NCBI GenBank assembly: GCA_019137255.1
Contig: WPDH01000128.1
Location: 62,001 to 126,000, forward strand
DNA: 64,000 nt
Source: Corinectria fuckeliana
Taxonomy: Eukaryota > Ascomycota > Sordariomycetes > Hypocreales > Nectriaceae
Direction: 5' to 3'
Position numbers and translations under genes: made by a program. The notes beneath the pieces are model-generated. The model had not been told where the DNA came from and did not search any database. It saw nothing but the letters and a program-made list of their open reading frames with translations. Shown piece by piece: positions 11,052 to 22,326 of the stretch. How positions within the stretch are numbered: position 1 is the first letter of the stretch; each line of letters opens with the position of its first letter.

Positions 11052-14000
11052 CTGTAAGAGAGGTCGGTCAGCCTTGTGAATCATGACGGGTTCGGGAGTA
11101 AAAAGGTGTCAAGGAAGGCCGGCATATAGATCGGTTGGGTGGGTAGGTAGGGACGGAGAGTAATCTTGCCTGGTAACGAGTTGATCCCCGCTCATAGCAG
11201 CTCAAGTTGCGTATCATAAAGACCAGATTGGACCCAGCACTGAAGGTGCAAAGAATCGGTTCACAGGGCCGGAACCAATTCACGGACTGCTTTGGCTAGT
11301 CGAAAAGCGCCTCAGCAGCAATGCAAGCACATGTAAGGAATCGAGGAGGTGAGAGCGAGAGAAACAGCGAAAGAGCGTAAGAGCGTAAGACGGATAGGTA
11401 CAGGTTTGCAGTCGTGGACGGGACGGAAGGATCAAGCGAAATTGGGGGGGTCGAGACAGGACAGATGGAGGTTTAGGAGTTTCGGTTGTCGTGGGTCATT
11501 ATCGAAGGTCGTAAACGATCATGGCAGGACGGGATTCAACACATTAAAGTCTAGGACTGCATGCCAGAGGACAGCGGTCAGCTTTCTGTTGGCGGCGGGA
11601 CGGAAGCGAGGTGCGAGGGAAGGGAGGGAGTCGGGCTGGGCGAGTCTGATCGGAAGACGGACCACCAGGCCGGAGCAAAAAGAGGAGGGGCAGGGAAAGG
11701 GAGAGACGTGTACCTAGGTATTCATGCTCCGTTAGAGACGGGAGGGAGGGAAGCGGGACACAGGGGCAGGGAGGAAGGGAGGGAGAGGGAGAGGGAGACG
11801 AACACACAAAAAAGGCACCGTTGCCCGGAAGAAAAAGTAGTAGCTGGTCGTAGGTTTGCAAGTCGTAGAGTCGTGCCAAGGGAGGGAGGGAGAAGCAGTC
11901 GGGGAGGCGACTGGTTCTTTTTGTTTTGGTGTCTGAAAGGCGACCAATGGAGAAGAGAGAGAGACCCGGCAGGCTGACAGGCCGAGGGCTTTGAAGCGAG
12001 AGGCGACGGAAGCGATGATAGCCAACAGGTCCGGGCAGCAAGTAGTAGTAAGACGGCGGGCAACTAGTTAGGTGGCAGATCGGTCACGCAGTCTGTTCGG
12101 CCTGGCCGTGCTTTGCTTGCTCGAGAGAGCGAGTGCGAGGGCGTGTGTGTCGTGGGGCGGCTCGGCGTCGTTAGTTTATTAGGCAGAAGAAGGGGCCCGG
12201 TCCATTAACTCGGTAGAAAGAAAAAAAAAGTCCGGCCAAGGACGGCGGGAGACCGAGAGGGCTTTGGAGATGGACTGGATGGATTGGATGGATTGGCTGC
12301 AGTGGATTATCGATCGGCCTCTATTTGGTACGCTTCATGCAGGTGCGCAGTCTAGGTACTTCCGGTGGCTGTTTGTCGTTTTTTGTTGTTTATTCCATTG
12401 GCAGCCCGGCCAGTCAGATGTTTCCATGACGGGAGCTACAGTGCGGCGTCGGTACGGGAACATCACGTCCCGGACCCGATCCTTCTGGGTGAGCGGGCAA
12501 CATCCGCACAGGCACATCTTCCGTTTGTTGCCTGACGTGTTTGCTTCCGTCGTAGATTGATTCATTACTTGTCTACTTGGCAGATGTCTTTTTGAGCCGC
12601 CGCCGCAGATCGAGGCTCGTTCTCCCATCCGCTGGTGGCCCCGGCCCCGTTTGCAGTGTAGAATGCCGCCACCACTTCCAGGGCCTTCAGCGGCCGTCTC
12701 GTAGCCAACCAACCGCTGGAACTTTAACCCCCACCCGGAAGCAAGCTCGCCCTCCTTAACTATTAGGTACTTACCTACCTACCTACATAGGCTACCTGTA
12801 CGAGCTATCTGTATCGGGTAAAGACCACCCATTCCTCGTGCATAAGTCACAGTCATCAGTTATGCAAAGTCACCGTTTCGATTCCCCGTTTTGGTTCCCC
12901 GTTTGAAACCGAGCTCCACCATCGAAAAGTATCTTAGGCCCTGTACCTTACGAGATACCTTTGTCGCCATTAATTGTTGTGGCAGTTTTGGGTTGGCTCT
13001 GAATATACCTCAGGACGAAGCAGTTCTTGTTTTAATATCCGTAGAATGTAGTCGGGCTTGGCTTTCAAATGCATTCCTTCAGCTACCCAGTTGGGGTCCA
13101 GCGGGCGTATAGTCGGAGAGGGCCACCACGCTTTTCTTGTTGCTAAGCTTTACGTTAAGATCATGACATTTGTAGAGGATGAGGCACCTTCTACAATGAT
13201 GTCTTGAGACGAGAGCAAATCTGTGATGGCCTCGGCAAGTACGGGCCATGCCAGAAGAACGACTCGTCTGCAATTCGGATTGTGTCTCAAGCCAAGAGCG
13301 TACATCCAGGATGATCAACTCCTAACTTATCTCCCGAATCCCCAAACGTTTCGAACTCGTTAAAATCAGATCCATATAGGTTTCCGTAGCCTCATCCACA
13401 TCAACTTATCCTTGATCCATGATAAGATCAAGCAAGTCAACGCTTGCAGGCCATGGGCACTGGAACTAAAGCTAGGCGAAAGCACAACACTCGGAGCATA
13501 GGGTTTCACAATATTGGAAGACTTCCAACGCCAGCGTTATCATGAGGTTTAGGAAACACTCATTTCTGTAGCCCTCGGTTCCATCGGTGTCGTATTGGTC
13601 GGAGATTCTCCCGTCTATTGTCAGGCTCATACACAATGATGTTGTCGTAAAAGACGAACGTCCCTTACGGGACCATATACCCTCTTATATAGCTTGCAAT
13701 ACCCATTGCGACAGATGTCTTCATTAGTGGATTCTATTTAAACCCGCTGGTGTATCCATAACCTCCCATAGTTGCTACGCCAGTCCAGTGTCTCGTCGAA
13801 AGGGCCGTGGTCATGTGCACAGCCTAGCATAGTAGCGACTGGTAGGTGGACGTTCTAAACTTGGCATCGACTTGGCGAGAGTGTCAGAAATTGCGTCCGA
13901 GGGAAGTTCTAATACCGCAAGCTGACCAATAAAGCAATCACTCCCTCACTGACTTCTCAACCCCAAACCATTGCATGACGTGGTGGAGTCTGGCCAGAAA

Positions 14001-15595
14001 CGGAGCTGCTTCAGACAACGTGCTCCATTTTTACGGGGACGGGAGTGTCACACTCCCGGATCTCATGAGTTGATGAATTGAGACATTCGGTTTATCGCAA
14101 TTCGAAGTGAAGTGAAGATATGGACCAAGATGAGACGGGAGAGATGTGGTAAGCCACAGTCTGTCTATACGAGCGCTGGTGGACGTCTTACTCCCTCGAT
14201 AATCAAGCTCAAAGTTGAAGGCAGGAGTTATAATCACGGGCTGGTAAGCTGTGGTCTTTGTGGGAATGCCACCGTTCGTTGGACGTCGTGTACACAGTAA
14301 TCGTCATACATGCCTGAGTAAACCGAGGATTCAGTCCATTGCTCCACTTCGCACCCTCGACCGAGAGACTCCAGGCTTAATCCTGAAAGTTCTCAAGGCA
14401 TCCAGCATCTATGCCAACGGTAAAGGCAACATGAGGTCAGCACATGATCATCGCTTCCCTTCGTGGATGGGTATCGTGAGAATACGCTACAACGAGGTAA
14501 CGGTGCGCCGAGAGCTAGTCGCCGTTATCGTCTCGTGCATAAACGTTGGATAAATGGGTGGAAACGGTTGCCCTGGATGCAGTGGGTCCTTCCTGAAGTC
14601 TATCTGAAGAGCTAAAGAGAGATATCGTTAAGAGCAGCGACGGAGCTAAGCTTGATTCGCCAACAGCCGGACCTAGCAAATGGCATCACCAACATCACGG
14701 ATCGGTCTCTGGCCATTGATTTACCGGTCGGTCTGCTCTCGGCTTTCCCCTGCATCGCCCAACGTCGATGCAGAGCCAACCAACCCGGGCAGTCGGACGA
14801 GAACTGCAACAAGAACCTCTCGCTGAGCGGATTGATCTGGTATCATATCAGCTCGAAACATGGCTTGTCTCTCGCAGCGTTCGCAACACTTCAGCGCTTA
14901 ACGAACCATTGGTCCGCTTCCATCGAGGCTAAGATTTCATCATCGACATCTAAATTCACATTCACGACCCGAGAAAGACTAACGTAGCCAAGTCATTCCA
15001 TTTGTCTTAGCTACGTACCTACGTTCCAACAGCCCCTGCGCCACCGATCCTTCTTCCTCACCATTAGCTACCTACTAGAAACGGACGCGATACGGCGATT
15101 TCTCCTTATCAAAGCGTAGAGTTGCCTGTTGCGGTCTATGGGACCAAATGTACTCATCGACGAACCGACCTGAAATGAAATCAACGACAGCACATTACCT
15201 TGGGCGCCGTCTCTATAAAGAGCCATGGCCTGAAGAGGTACGAAAGCTGGTACTGCAAAGTCTATCCTCAGTAAAGCCTCATTGTCCTCGTAACGCAAGG
15301 TCAACGTCCTCTACCTTGTCCCTACCTTGTCCCTCTCTTGCATCCTGATCCAATCCTGCGGAAGGTCAGCGGCTGTTCCTCCTCACCCTGACAAGCAGCT
15401 TCTGCCACGGGCTCCAAGATGAGGAATGCCTCTTTAAATCCCCCTTGGTCTCCGTGCTTGCGGGTCCGTACGAGCAAGCAATCAAGCAAGCATGGTCCGC
15501 GTAGTCCGTGTAGTCGCCCTGCGAGGAGTCCTCGCCATCGAATACCCGATACACGTCCACAGGACAGGACCGGATGCGCGCAGGGTCTCTCCCTC

Positions 15596-15853
15596 TCAGT
15601 GAAAACACGGAGACTTGATCTCTTTCTTGCCTCTAGGACCCATCCTGAAACGGGGCGTCCGTAGAGGACTGCCGGGGACGAGGCGTGTTGCTTGGATGCT
15701 CGATGTTGTTGGTGGGTCTATCCAGATCACTTCGTCTTTTAGCAGGACGACGTGGTCCTCCTTTGGCTGAGCGTCAGCCTCGCCTGTGGGAAGGGATCGA
15801 TCTTGGTGGGAGCGTAGCAAGATAGCCAAGTCCAAGACGGGAGTTCCGGGCAT
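15596..15853 (-). CDS. Unrecognised open frame, doubtful gene or remnant
   Basis: An 85-codon frame beginning MPGTPVLDLAILLRSHQDRS and containing DHVVLLKDEVIWIDPP. Its composition is more protein-like than neighbouring frames. Another minus frame continues at 15366-15608 (DPARIRSCPVDVYRVFDGED), which could be a second exon or a frame-shifted continuation. I recognise no family and see no convincing splice pair. It may be a decayed gene fragment or chance. Confidence 0.18.
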   Translation of the reverse strand: MPGTPVLDLAILLRSHQDRSLPTGEADAQPKEDHVVLLKDEVIWIDPPTTSSIQATRLVPGSPLRTPRFRMGPRGKKEIKSPCFH

Positions 15854-16855
15854 GGTCGTCCTTTGACATCTCCGACTCGAAGCTATAACAAGTCTCGAGC
15901 AAAGGCTGCTCCAAAAACACCCGTATACGTCATGTCTGCGTGGCGGTCTGCGATCCCGTCAATGCTGGGATTGCATCTTGTACAAGGTTGAATGCCTGGC
16001 GGAATGCTCTTCTATCCAATCGCAGTACGTACGCTCCAATCGCCTAGAAGAAAAAAAGACAAATGTGTCTTGGCGCTCATGCAGCCTGTCATCGTCAGTT
16101 GCCTATCCAGCTTGAGTTTGGGTATATGCGGCAACACTGCCTATGAACCTCCAACTGTATGCAATGGACGTTCCGGTTGGATAGCAGTTGTTCCAGAAAC
16201 ACCCACCCACGGGTGCTCAAATAGGCATACGATGAACATCTTGTGTTCTTCATAGCGTTTCATCTGGCCTTGGGGTTGGCAAAGATCCTCACGCCAAGTC
16301 AGTGCCCCTCCTTATTTGGGATATGCTCAAGAGAACCTTACCTTCTGACTGAATTGAGACCCTAGTAAATTCAACTCACATGATGTGATTGATGATAGGG
16401 TGTCGAGACATACTCGTCATTCTTGCAAATAATATTTATGATGCTCGCTTGCCACACGTACAATGCCAAGTCACCCGCATGTTGGTGGTTTTGGTTGAGC
16501 CCCCCGCCACAAGAGCCAAGTCACTATGGCTGCCTAGAGTTCGGGTACGAGCCCTGGGTAAAAGTCCTCGTGGTGTTATGTGGGAATCACGTAGACTATG
16601 CTGCGGCCTTGGTGTACAGAGTGCGGGCTCTATTTGGGGGCCATGGTACGATCATTTACGTAGCATCTCACATACCGGGCGGAGGCATTTAAATCTGTAA
16701 TTGAGATGCCATGAATCTGGCGTAATTACATCATAGCCAGAAGAAAACAGAACTTTCCATGTAGATACTTTACGCTCAACCTTTAATTAATTACCGAGCT
16801 CAGCACCCTTGGCCAAAGCGTTAGTGTTGCTTGCATGTCGAGCTGAAGCCTCCCT

Positions 16856-16893
16856 GCAAACGTAAATGCAAACGTAAATGCAAACGTAAAATG
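16856..16893. repeat. 12-bp tandem repeat, three copies
   Basis: The unit GCAAACGTAAAT is repeated three times, the last copy with one extra A. It is noncoding. Confidence 0.85.
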
Positions 16894-18076
16894 CAAAGAG
16901 AGGCCTTGCTTTTGGCGTCGCGTCATCGACGTGTTCTTGTTATATGATGTGACTAACAAAAATCTCGGGAATAATTGCGAGGCTGACCTGTCACCCTGTC
17001 CCGTAGATTAGATTAGCATGTATGTAAGTGGTAATTTGTACCTGCATATGGCCGTCAATGCAGCCGTCGATCTGTTGCTGCTAGGCCACGGACCGCAGAC
17101 CAGCATATCTACATGTACGCATGAACAAGCAATTCGGAATGGGGCAACCGACAAACCACTTGGCCTCCACACACTGACCCCCCCTCTTTAGTTTCCCGGG
17201 AAAAGCCAATCGCTTGATTGGTTGGTTGGCTGGTTGGGTGTAAGTGACTGTCTGCTCAGAGAGAACCTGGCGATTGAACAAAGACGCCAATCTTCGCGTA
17301 ATTGCGCAGTGCCTGCAGCAAAGCAACATGTCAACCCCGCCGCCTAGGATTCCGCATTGATCGGCCGGGCCCCTAAGGCAAATCCCATTTTGTTGATGGT
17401 GGTGTTTACTTCGTAGCGGCCGTTTCGGTGCGCTATCTAGTTGGCCTAGTGCTTAAGCTAGTTCGAGAGTCGCGACCGGGGGTTTAAGTGCTTGCATTTG
17501 GAGGAGGAGGAAGCTGTTGGTTGCCTCCCCTTGCAAAACACATGGTAATGCGCAATCTAGTAGACTATTAGGTACCTAGATCATTATTTGCTACTGTATT
17601 GGTCTACTCAGACGGCCAAGCCAGCTGAACTCTGCGTCAGCCCGCTCCGCAACCACCTCGGGAGGCGAGATGGTGTCGAAGCTGGACTTGGACTGGACCG
17701 GCGTCATTCTTTCATTCACGCTCTATTAGTACGTAGGACAGATGGTCTTTGAGGGAATAAATGAATCGATCAACAGCCCCGTCCTCTCTCTGTTCCTCGG
17801 GTGGCCAACCACTCACTATCCATAGCCAACAATCGTCCCAGGGGGGGGTTCTCATCCATACATCCCGATGGAAGAAAAGCACCCCTCTCTCTCTATTACG
17901 GAGCTGAACAAACGAATACTACGTAGTATGTGGGAGAGCTTCCATGCCCTCCACGTCCCCTTCCTCCCCACTAACACCATACACAAACCCACAGGGCGAG
18001 AGGGGGGCGCTGCATGAATCTGGGAGATTAACCTCACCCTCCAACGCGCATCACATCCATCATCTCGGCCGCACAC

Positions 18077-18106
18077 ACCCTCACCCTCACCCTCACCCTC
18101 ACCCCT
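18077..18106. repeat. ACCCTC hexanucleotide microsatellite
   Basis: Four to five consecutive ACCCTC units in noncoding DNA. The unit differs from the fungal telomere repeat (CCCTAA), so this is not evidence of a telomere. Confidence 0.8.
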
Positions 18107-18430
18107 CCCCTCTCTCCTCTCCAGAGATCCAGATCTGACTTTCCCGGGCAAGTTTTCTCGTTTGAGTTTGGTCGCATTTGACAGGTTCCCTCTTTTCTTC
18201 CTTCGCCTACAAAACATACATACCTTCTACGTGTTAGTCCGTACGTCCGGGAAGATCCCTGCGCCGCTCGGTCGGTCGGTCGGTTGTGCGTTGTCAAAAG
18301 AGCCCAGCCTGCCAAGCTTTCTGATCACTTCGCCTCCAGATTGCCTTACCCGCGGTCCCTTTGTCGGTTCGCCGGGGCCGGGCTGCCTTCCCCATCTCCT
18401 GGGCTTCATCCCAGACGCGACCACTCACAC

Positions 18431-18455
18431 CAACCAACCAACCAACCAACCAACC
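18431..18455. repeat. CCAA tetranucleotide microsatellite
   Basis: About six consecutive CCAA units. No gene is assigned here. Confidence 0.85.
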
Positions 18456-20202
18456 CTCTTCCGAAATATGTACCGACCGCTCTGACGACGAAACTTCGGT
18501 TCGTGTCCTATCATACCACCAGGGCAGGCAGCCCGCTGTGGCTCTGGGGCGGGGACCTGCGTCCCGGAATCCGACCAGGAAACGAACCAACAGCGAATTC
18601 ATTCATTCGCAAGACAACACGGACCTCTCCGCGTGTCTTTCCGCGTCCCGGGTCCCCGGCTCTCTGATGTGTCGACTCCATATCGGATGGCCATGTGCCT
18701 GTTTCAAACGCTTGCCGGGACATCGCGTAGAAGGGTGTTCGTCCCTACGCATGGCACAATGGAACCAAGAATACTACGAGTGCAACACAATGGTCAACAC
18801 AAGCCAACCGCGGTACATCCAGCTCACCCGTGCCTCCCGAACTATCTAATTCTCTCAAAGTAATCATAAGTCCCTCAATTCAGTCCCTTGCATTGGCCTC
18901 CAACCTCAGCCGGATCATCCGACACGATCCACCCGCATCAACCGTCGCATCTAAGAGCTTGTTCGAAGAAGAAACGACAGGCAATGGCAATCTCTGCTCG
19001 TAGAATCATCGTCGGTCTTCGCTCTGTACAAAGTAACAACCCAATGTTCATCCCTGGTCTTCTCTGAACACCCCCGTGTAAGCCTTTGCCTTCCCCCCCC
19101 TTCCCCCCCCCCCACTGAGAAAAGGCCTTCCTGGTATCGTTTTCAAGCTGCCTCTTAATATCCCAGCCCCGTGGTACCACTTTGGCCCGCAGGATCGCCG
19201 AAAGAACCCTCAGGAGGAACACAACCAGGCCCAGTGTTTCGGTCGACGTGCCATTCGCGGGGGTGCGGGCTGGTCGCGAAACAAACGTTCGCGACCATCC
19301 TCACAGCGGCACCTGATCGGGAGTCATCTTGATGTTATTGTTGTTGGTGTTGTTGACAAGGAATGTTTCACGTATTCGCTCCCCTTGCTCCGTAGTAATT
19401 CGTAACAATCGTGATTTGTATTTGTGTGTTTTTTGTACGTAAATTGCGAATCGTGGCCCAAGCCAACAACTGATGCAAGAAAGAAAAACCGACTATATTG
19501 TTTTGATATCGTATCCCCCCTTATCTAAATTTAGCTTTGCCCTGCATTCGACTGGCCAGCAGCGTCTTCCATCTTGCTCGTTCAATCATCAAGCCCTTCC
19601 TTCCGATGGGGGCGACTCAATGCCAGAGACTGTCTATCTAAATAAGTAAATAAAAAAGCAGAAAACCAACTCCTGGGTATCCACCAATAGAGTGAGCAGA
19701 TGTAGTTGTAAGCTCATGTAAAGAAAGAGCCCAGGCCTTGACTTGACCTTGGACTCTCCAATCTGCTCCAAGCCAAGCCTAATGACCTATTCCCAGGTAT
19801 TCCTATCCTCCAACATAATGATTTGCTGTCCAAGCATCCAGCCATCGCAATCGATTTCGCGGGCAACCCTCCCAGGGGCGGCTGGTACCTGGCCCTTTTC
19901 TTTTTCTTTTTCGATCCAAAACAAACCAAGAAGACTCATGTGCAATAAACGGGGTGAACCAAACTGTAAAAACCCCCAAGAAAAAGAAGATTGAGGTAAA
20001 CAAGGGACGAGAAAATAGTCGTCCCGAGATAATACTCTGGTATCAAGCGTCCGTCTTTGTCCCAATTTTCATAACATAGCGAGTGACAAGGCCATCGTGG
20101 CCGGGGATATACTTTCGTAAAATGACAATCAAATGAGTGATGTAGGGAGATCTATAGGTGAAAACGACAATGAAAATAAAGAAAATCGAAAGGCGTATGA
20201 TA

Positions 20203-22326
20203 TTAAATCATATTCGGAAAGGGTTCGGTAGCGGTCATGAGCGTCGTAGGCGTCGACTCGAGCATGCTCATCTGTTGCGGCACTGCCGCCAGCATCTGTG
20301 GCTGCGGGTGCGAGGTCATCTGCGACATAGATACCGGCGTAGGTGTGACAGCTTCAGCCAGCGATGAAGGGGTCAACTGCGGAGTGAGGGGCGGCTGAGC
20401 CTCGTTCTTGGGCTTGCCCATGGCTGCGGCAGCTGTCATCGCCCTGGCGTTGCTGCTCTCGCGTCGACGCTTGGGTGTATCCTTGATCTTGAGGTGGGTG
20501 TGACACTACACTTGGTCAGCTTCGGTTTCAATCACAACTAATCGTTCAGGTCTCTTACCTTGTAGGCGTGTCTGAACCAGGTTGTTCCCTTCTTCTTGCT
20601 GCTCACCAGCGCAATCCATTCGTTGCAACTGCCACACAGTCCCTCCCATACGTCGGGGTTGCCGTCCATGCGTCGCTTCTGCTGGGGTTCCTGGAACGAG
20701 CTTCCAGTTGCCGCGCTGATCCCGTGGGTAAAAGACTTGTCGTACCAGAAGGCTGAGTTCTTCAGGACCAGCCATCGTCCGGGCTTGCAAATTCCGCACC
20801 AGCCCTCGCGTTTGTTGCCATGTCCTCGGACCCATCTAGGAGTGTACAGGTCCCCCTCAAATCGCAGCTCCTGCTCGCGAGGCATCAAGTCAGGGTCGGA
20901 AGGGTTCATGTCTTCAGGAGGGGGTGGGATCTGCTCCTCTTGAAGAGCGGCGTACAGGTCAGGCGGATCAGACAAGTCAGTGTAGTGGCCGTGCAGCGAA
21001 TGAGGATCACCGTTGCTCTGTAGCATTCTAAAGAGACCGTGGGAGAGGAGCGGCGGCGGTGCTTCGAAGTGGGCTGCTTCCGGGTGCCAGGCCTGACAAG
21101 GAACCTGCGAAGGCAGTTGCGAAGGCAGCAGCATGCTGCTTCTCTGGAAGACGGGTGTGCTGGTGACCATGAAAGGGGCTTGCTGCACTGCTTGGAGATT
21201 GCCGTAGTTCAAGGGCAGAGGGTTAGCGCCAGGCGTAGGCGAGGAGTGTCCAGAGCACAGTTGCTGATGCGTGTTAAAGATTTCGGGGTTAGCATGGTAG
21301 ACAAATGGCGATGGCTTTCGGCTCATGGTTCCATAGGTTCCGGTGGACCATCGCTTGATTCTGGGGCCTTCGACGCTGTAGGGCGCAGCGCGTCCGGGGC
21401 GAGGGGAAGGGGAGGCTCCACGGCCACGGCTTTGGGTCCTGACGAGGTCGGTTCGCGTCTGCTGGGCGGCAATGCGGGGCGAAGCGACAGGCGAAAGCTG
21501 GGTAGACGACATCAAGGAGTTGCGGTTGGACGGCGGCGGGTAGTCAGAGCTGAAGGACTGTGCCTCAGAAAGAGCAGTGGAGAAGTCCTCGTAGGAAGTC
21601 ATATCGGACAGGGCACCGGAGGTGGACATGGAGAAGGAAGAACCAGACATGCGGCGAGGCTTCGCATTGCCGTCGAGGGCCATTAGCTCCTCGTCGGCAA
21701 CCTGGTCCTGGTATCTCAAGTCAAGAACAGGAATGGCCTCGTCAGTGGTGAAGGCTTGGCCGATTCCCATGTTCATATCTTGGTCAAGACCATGGAGATC
21801 GAAGTGTTCCTCGCATGGCTTATCCATCCATGCGGCTGAGCCATTGTTAGCCATGTATGGCGCCTCTGCATAAGGCTGCTCACCATTTTCGAACGACATA
21901 GGAGGTCCAAAGTCCTGGTTCATCGACATGGGGCGCGACATGGTGTCACTGGGCGTCTGCTGGAAAGAGATGGAGGAGGCATCCCACGATGGCATCGAGT
22001 ACTCTTCGGGGGTAATGAACGTGAACCCGGCATGAATAGTGGCGGGTCGAGGGCGGGTCTGAGTCGTAGGCGTAGACCACATCACCTCTGAGGACATGGT
22101 CTCGGAGTCAGGAAACTCGGTCCCATTCATGGCGACGGTGGGAGTCGACTTTGGTAAATCTTGGAACTGGCCGTCGGGGCTGCTGAAGGTGAAGGAAGGT
22201 GTGTATGCTTGCTGGTGTTGGTGCTGGTGCTGTTGGTGTTGCTGGCTGTGATTATATCAATGTAAGTTGTGTGTGGTTGTTGGATAAAAGAGTGGTGGCC
22301 TACAACTGTGTATGACCAGAGTTCAT
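20203..22326 (-). CDS. Transcription regulator with Rua1-type C-terminal domain
   Basis: I read three coding exons: 22326-22307, 22245-20559 and 20505-20203, giving 669 residues with all phases agreeing. The first exon is only 20 nt (MNSGHTH after joining) and uses a weak donor, GTTGTA. The second intron has a consensus GTAAGA donor. The N-terminal three quarters are disordered: a His/Gln run, then Ser/Pro/Thr-rich sequence with SPRPGRAAPYS and KRWSTGTYG. The conserved block lies at about residues 470-580: LYTPRWVRGHGNKREGWCG, WLVLKNSAFWYDKSF, WEGLCGSC and WFRHAYK joined to CHTH. Paired Cys and His residues suggest zinc binding. This matches the domain named after Rua1 of Ustilago, a regulator of glycolipid synthesis. 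The target genes of this ascomycete protein cannot be inferred. The C-terminal tail is Gln/Pro/Thr-rich and may activate transcription. Confidence 0.85.

Larger units (their letters stand above)
11061..20202. other. Gene-poor region of about 9.1 kb
   Basis: No gene is supported with confidence. The region at 11400-12300 is purine-rich on the plus strand (pyrimidine-rich on the minus), as expected for the leader and promoter of the PHD gene. Low-complexity runs include GATGGATTG repeats near 12270-12298, ACCT repeats at 12772-12786, a 12-bp tandem at 16856-16893, ACCCTC repeats near 18077-18106, CCAA repeats at 18431-18455 and poly-C runs near 19097-19115. A minus-strand open frame at 15596-15853 has balanced composition but no recognisable domain. 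The stretch from 19.3 kb to 20.2 kb would include the 3' UTR of the Rua1-type gene. Confidence 0.5.

Noticed and set aside
13550..13760. Minus-strand protein-like fragments (FVFYDNIIVYEPD and ECFLNLMITLALEV) in adjacent frames
   Set aside because: Too short, interrupted by stops, and not matched to any family I know; may be chance or a very old remnant.
18077..18106. ACCCTC repeats as telomere-like sequence
   Set aside because: The unit is not CCCTAA and the array is only about 30 bp; genes continue on both sides.
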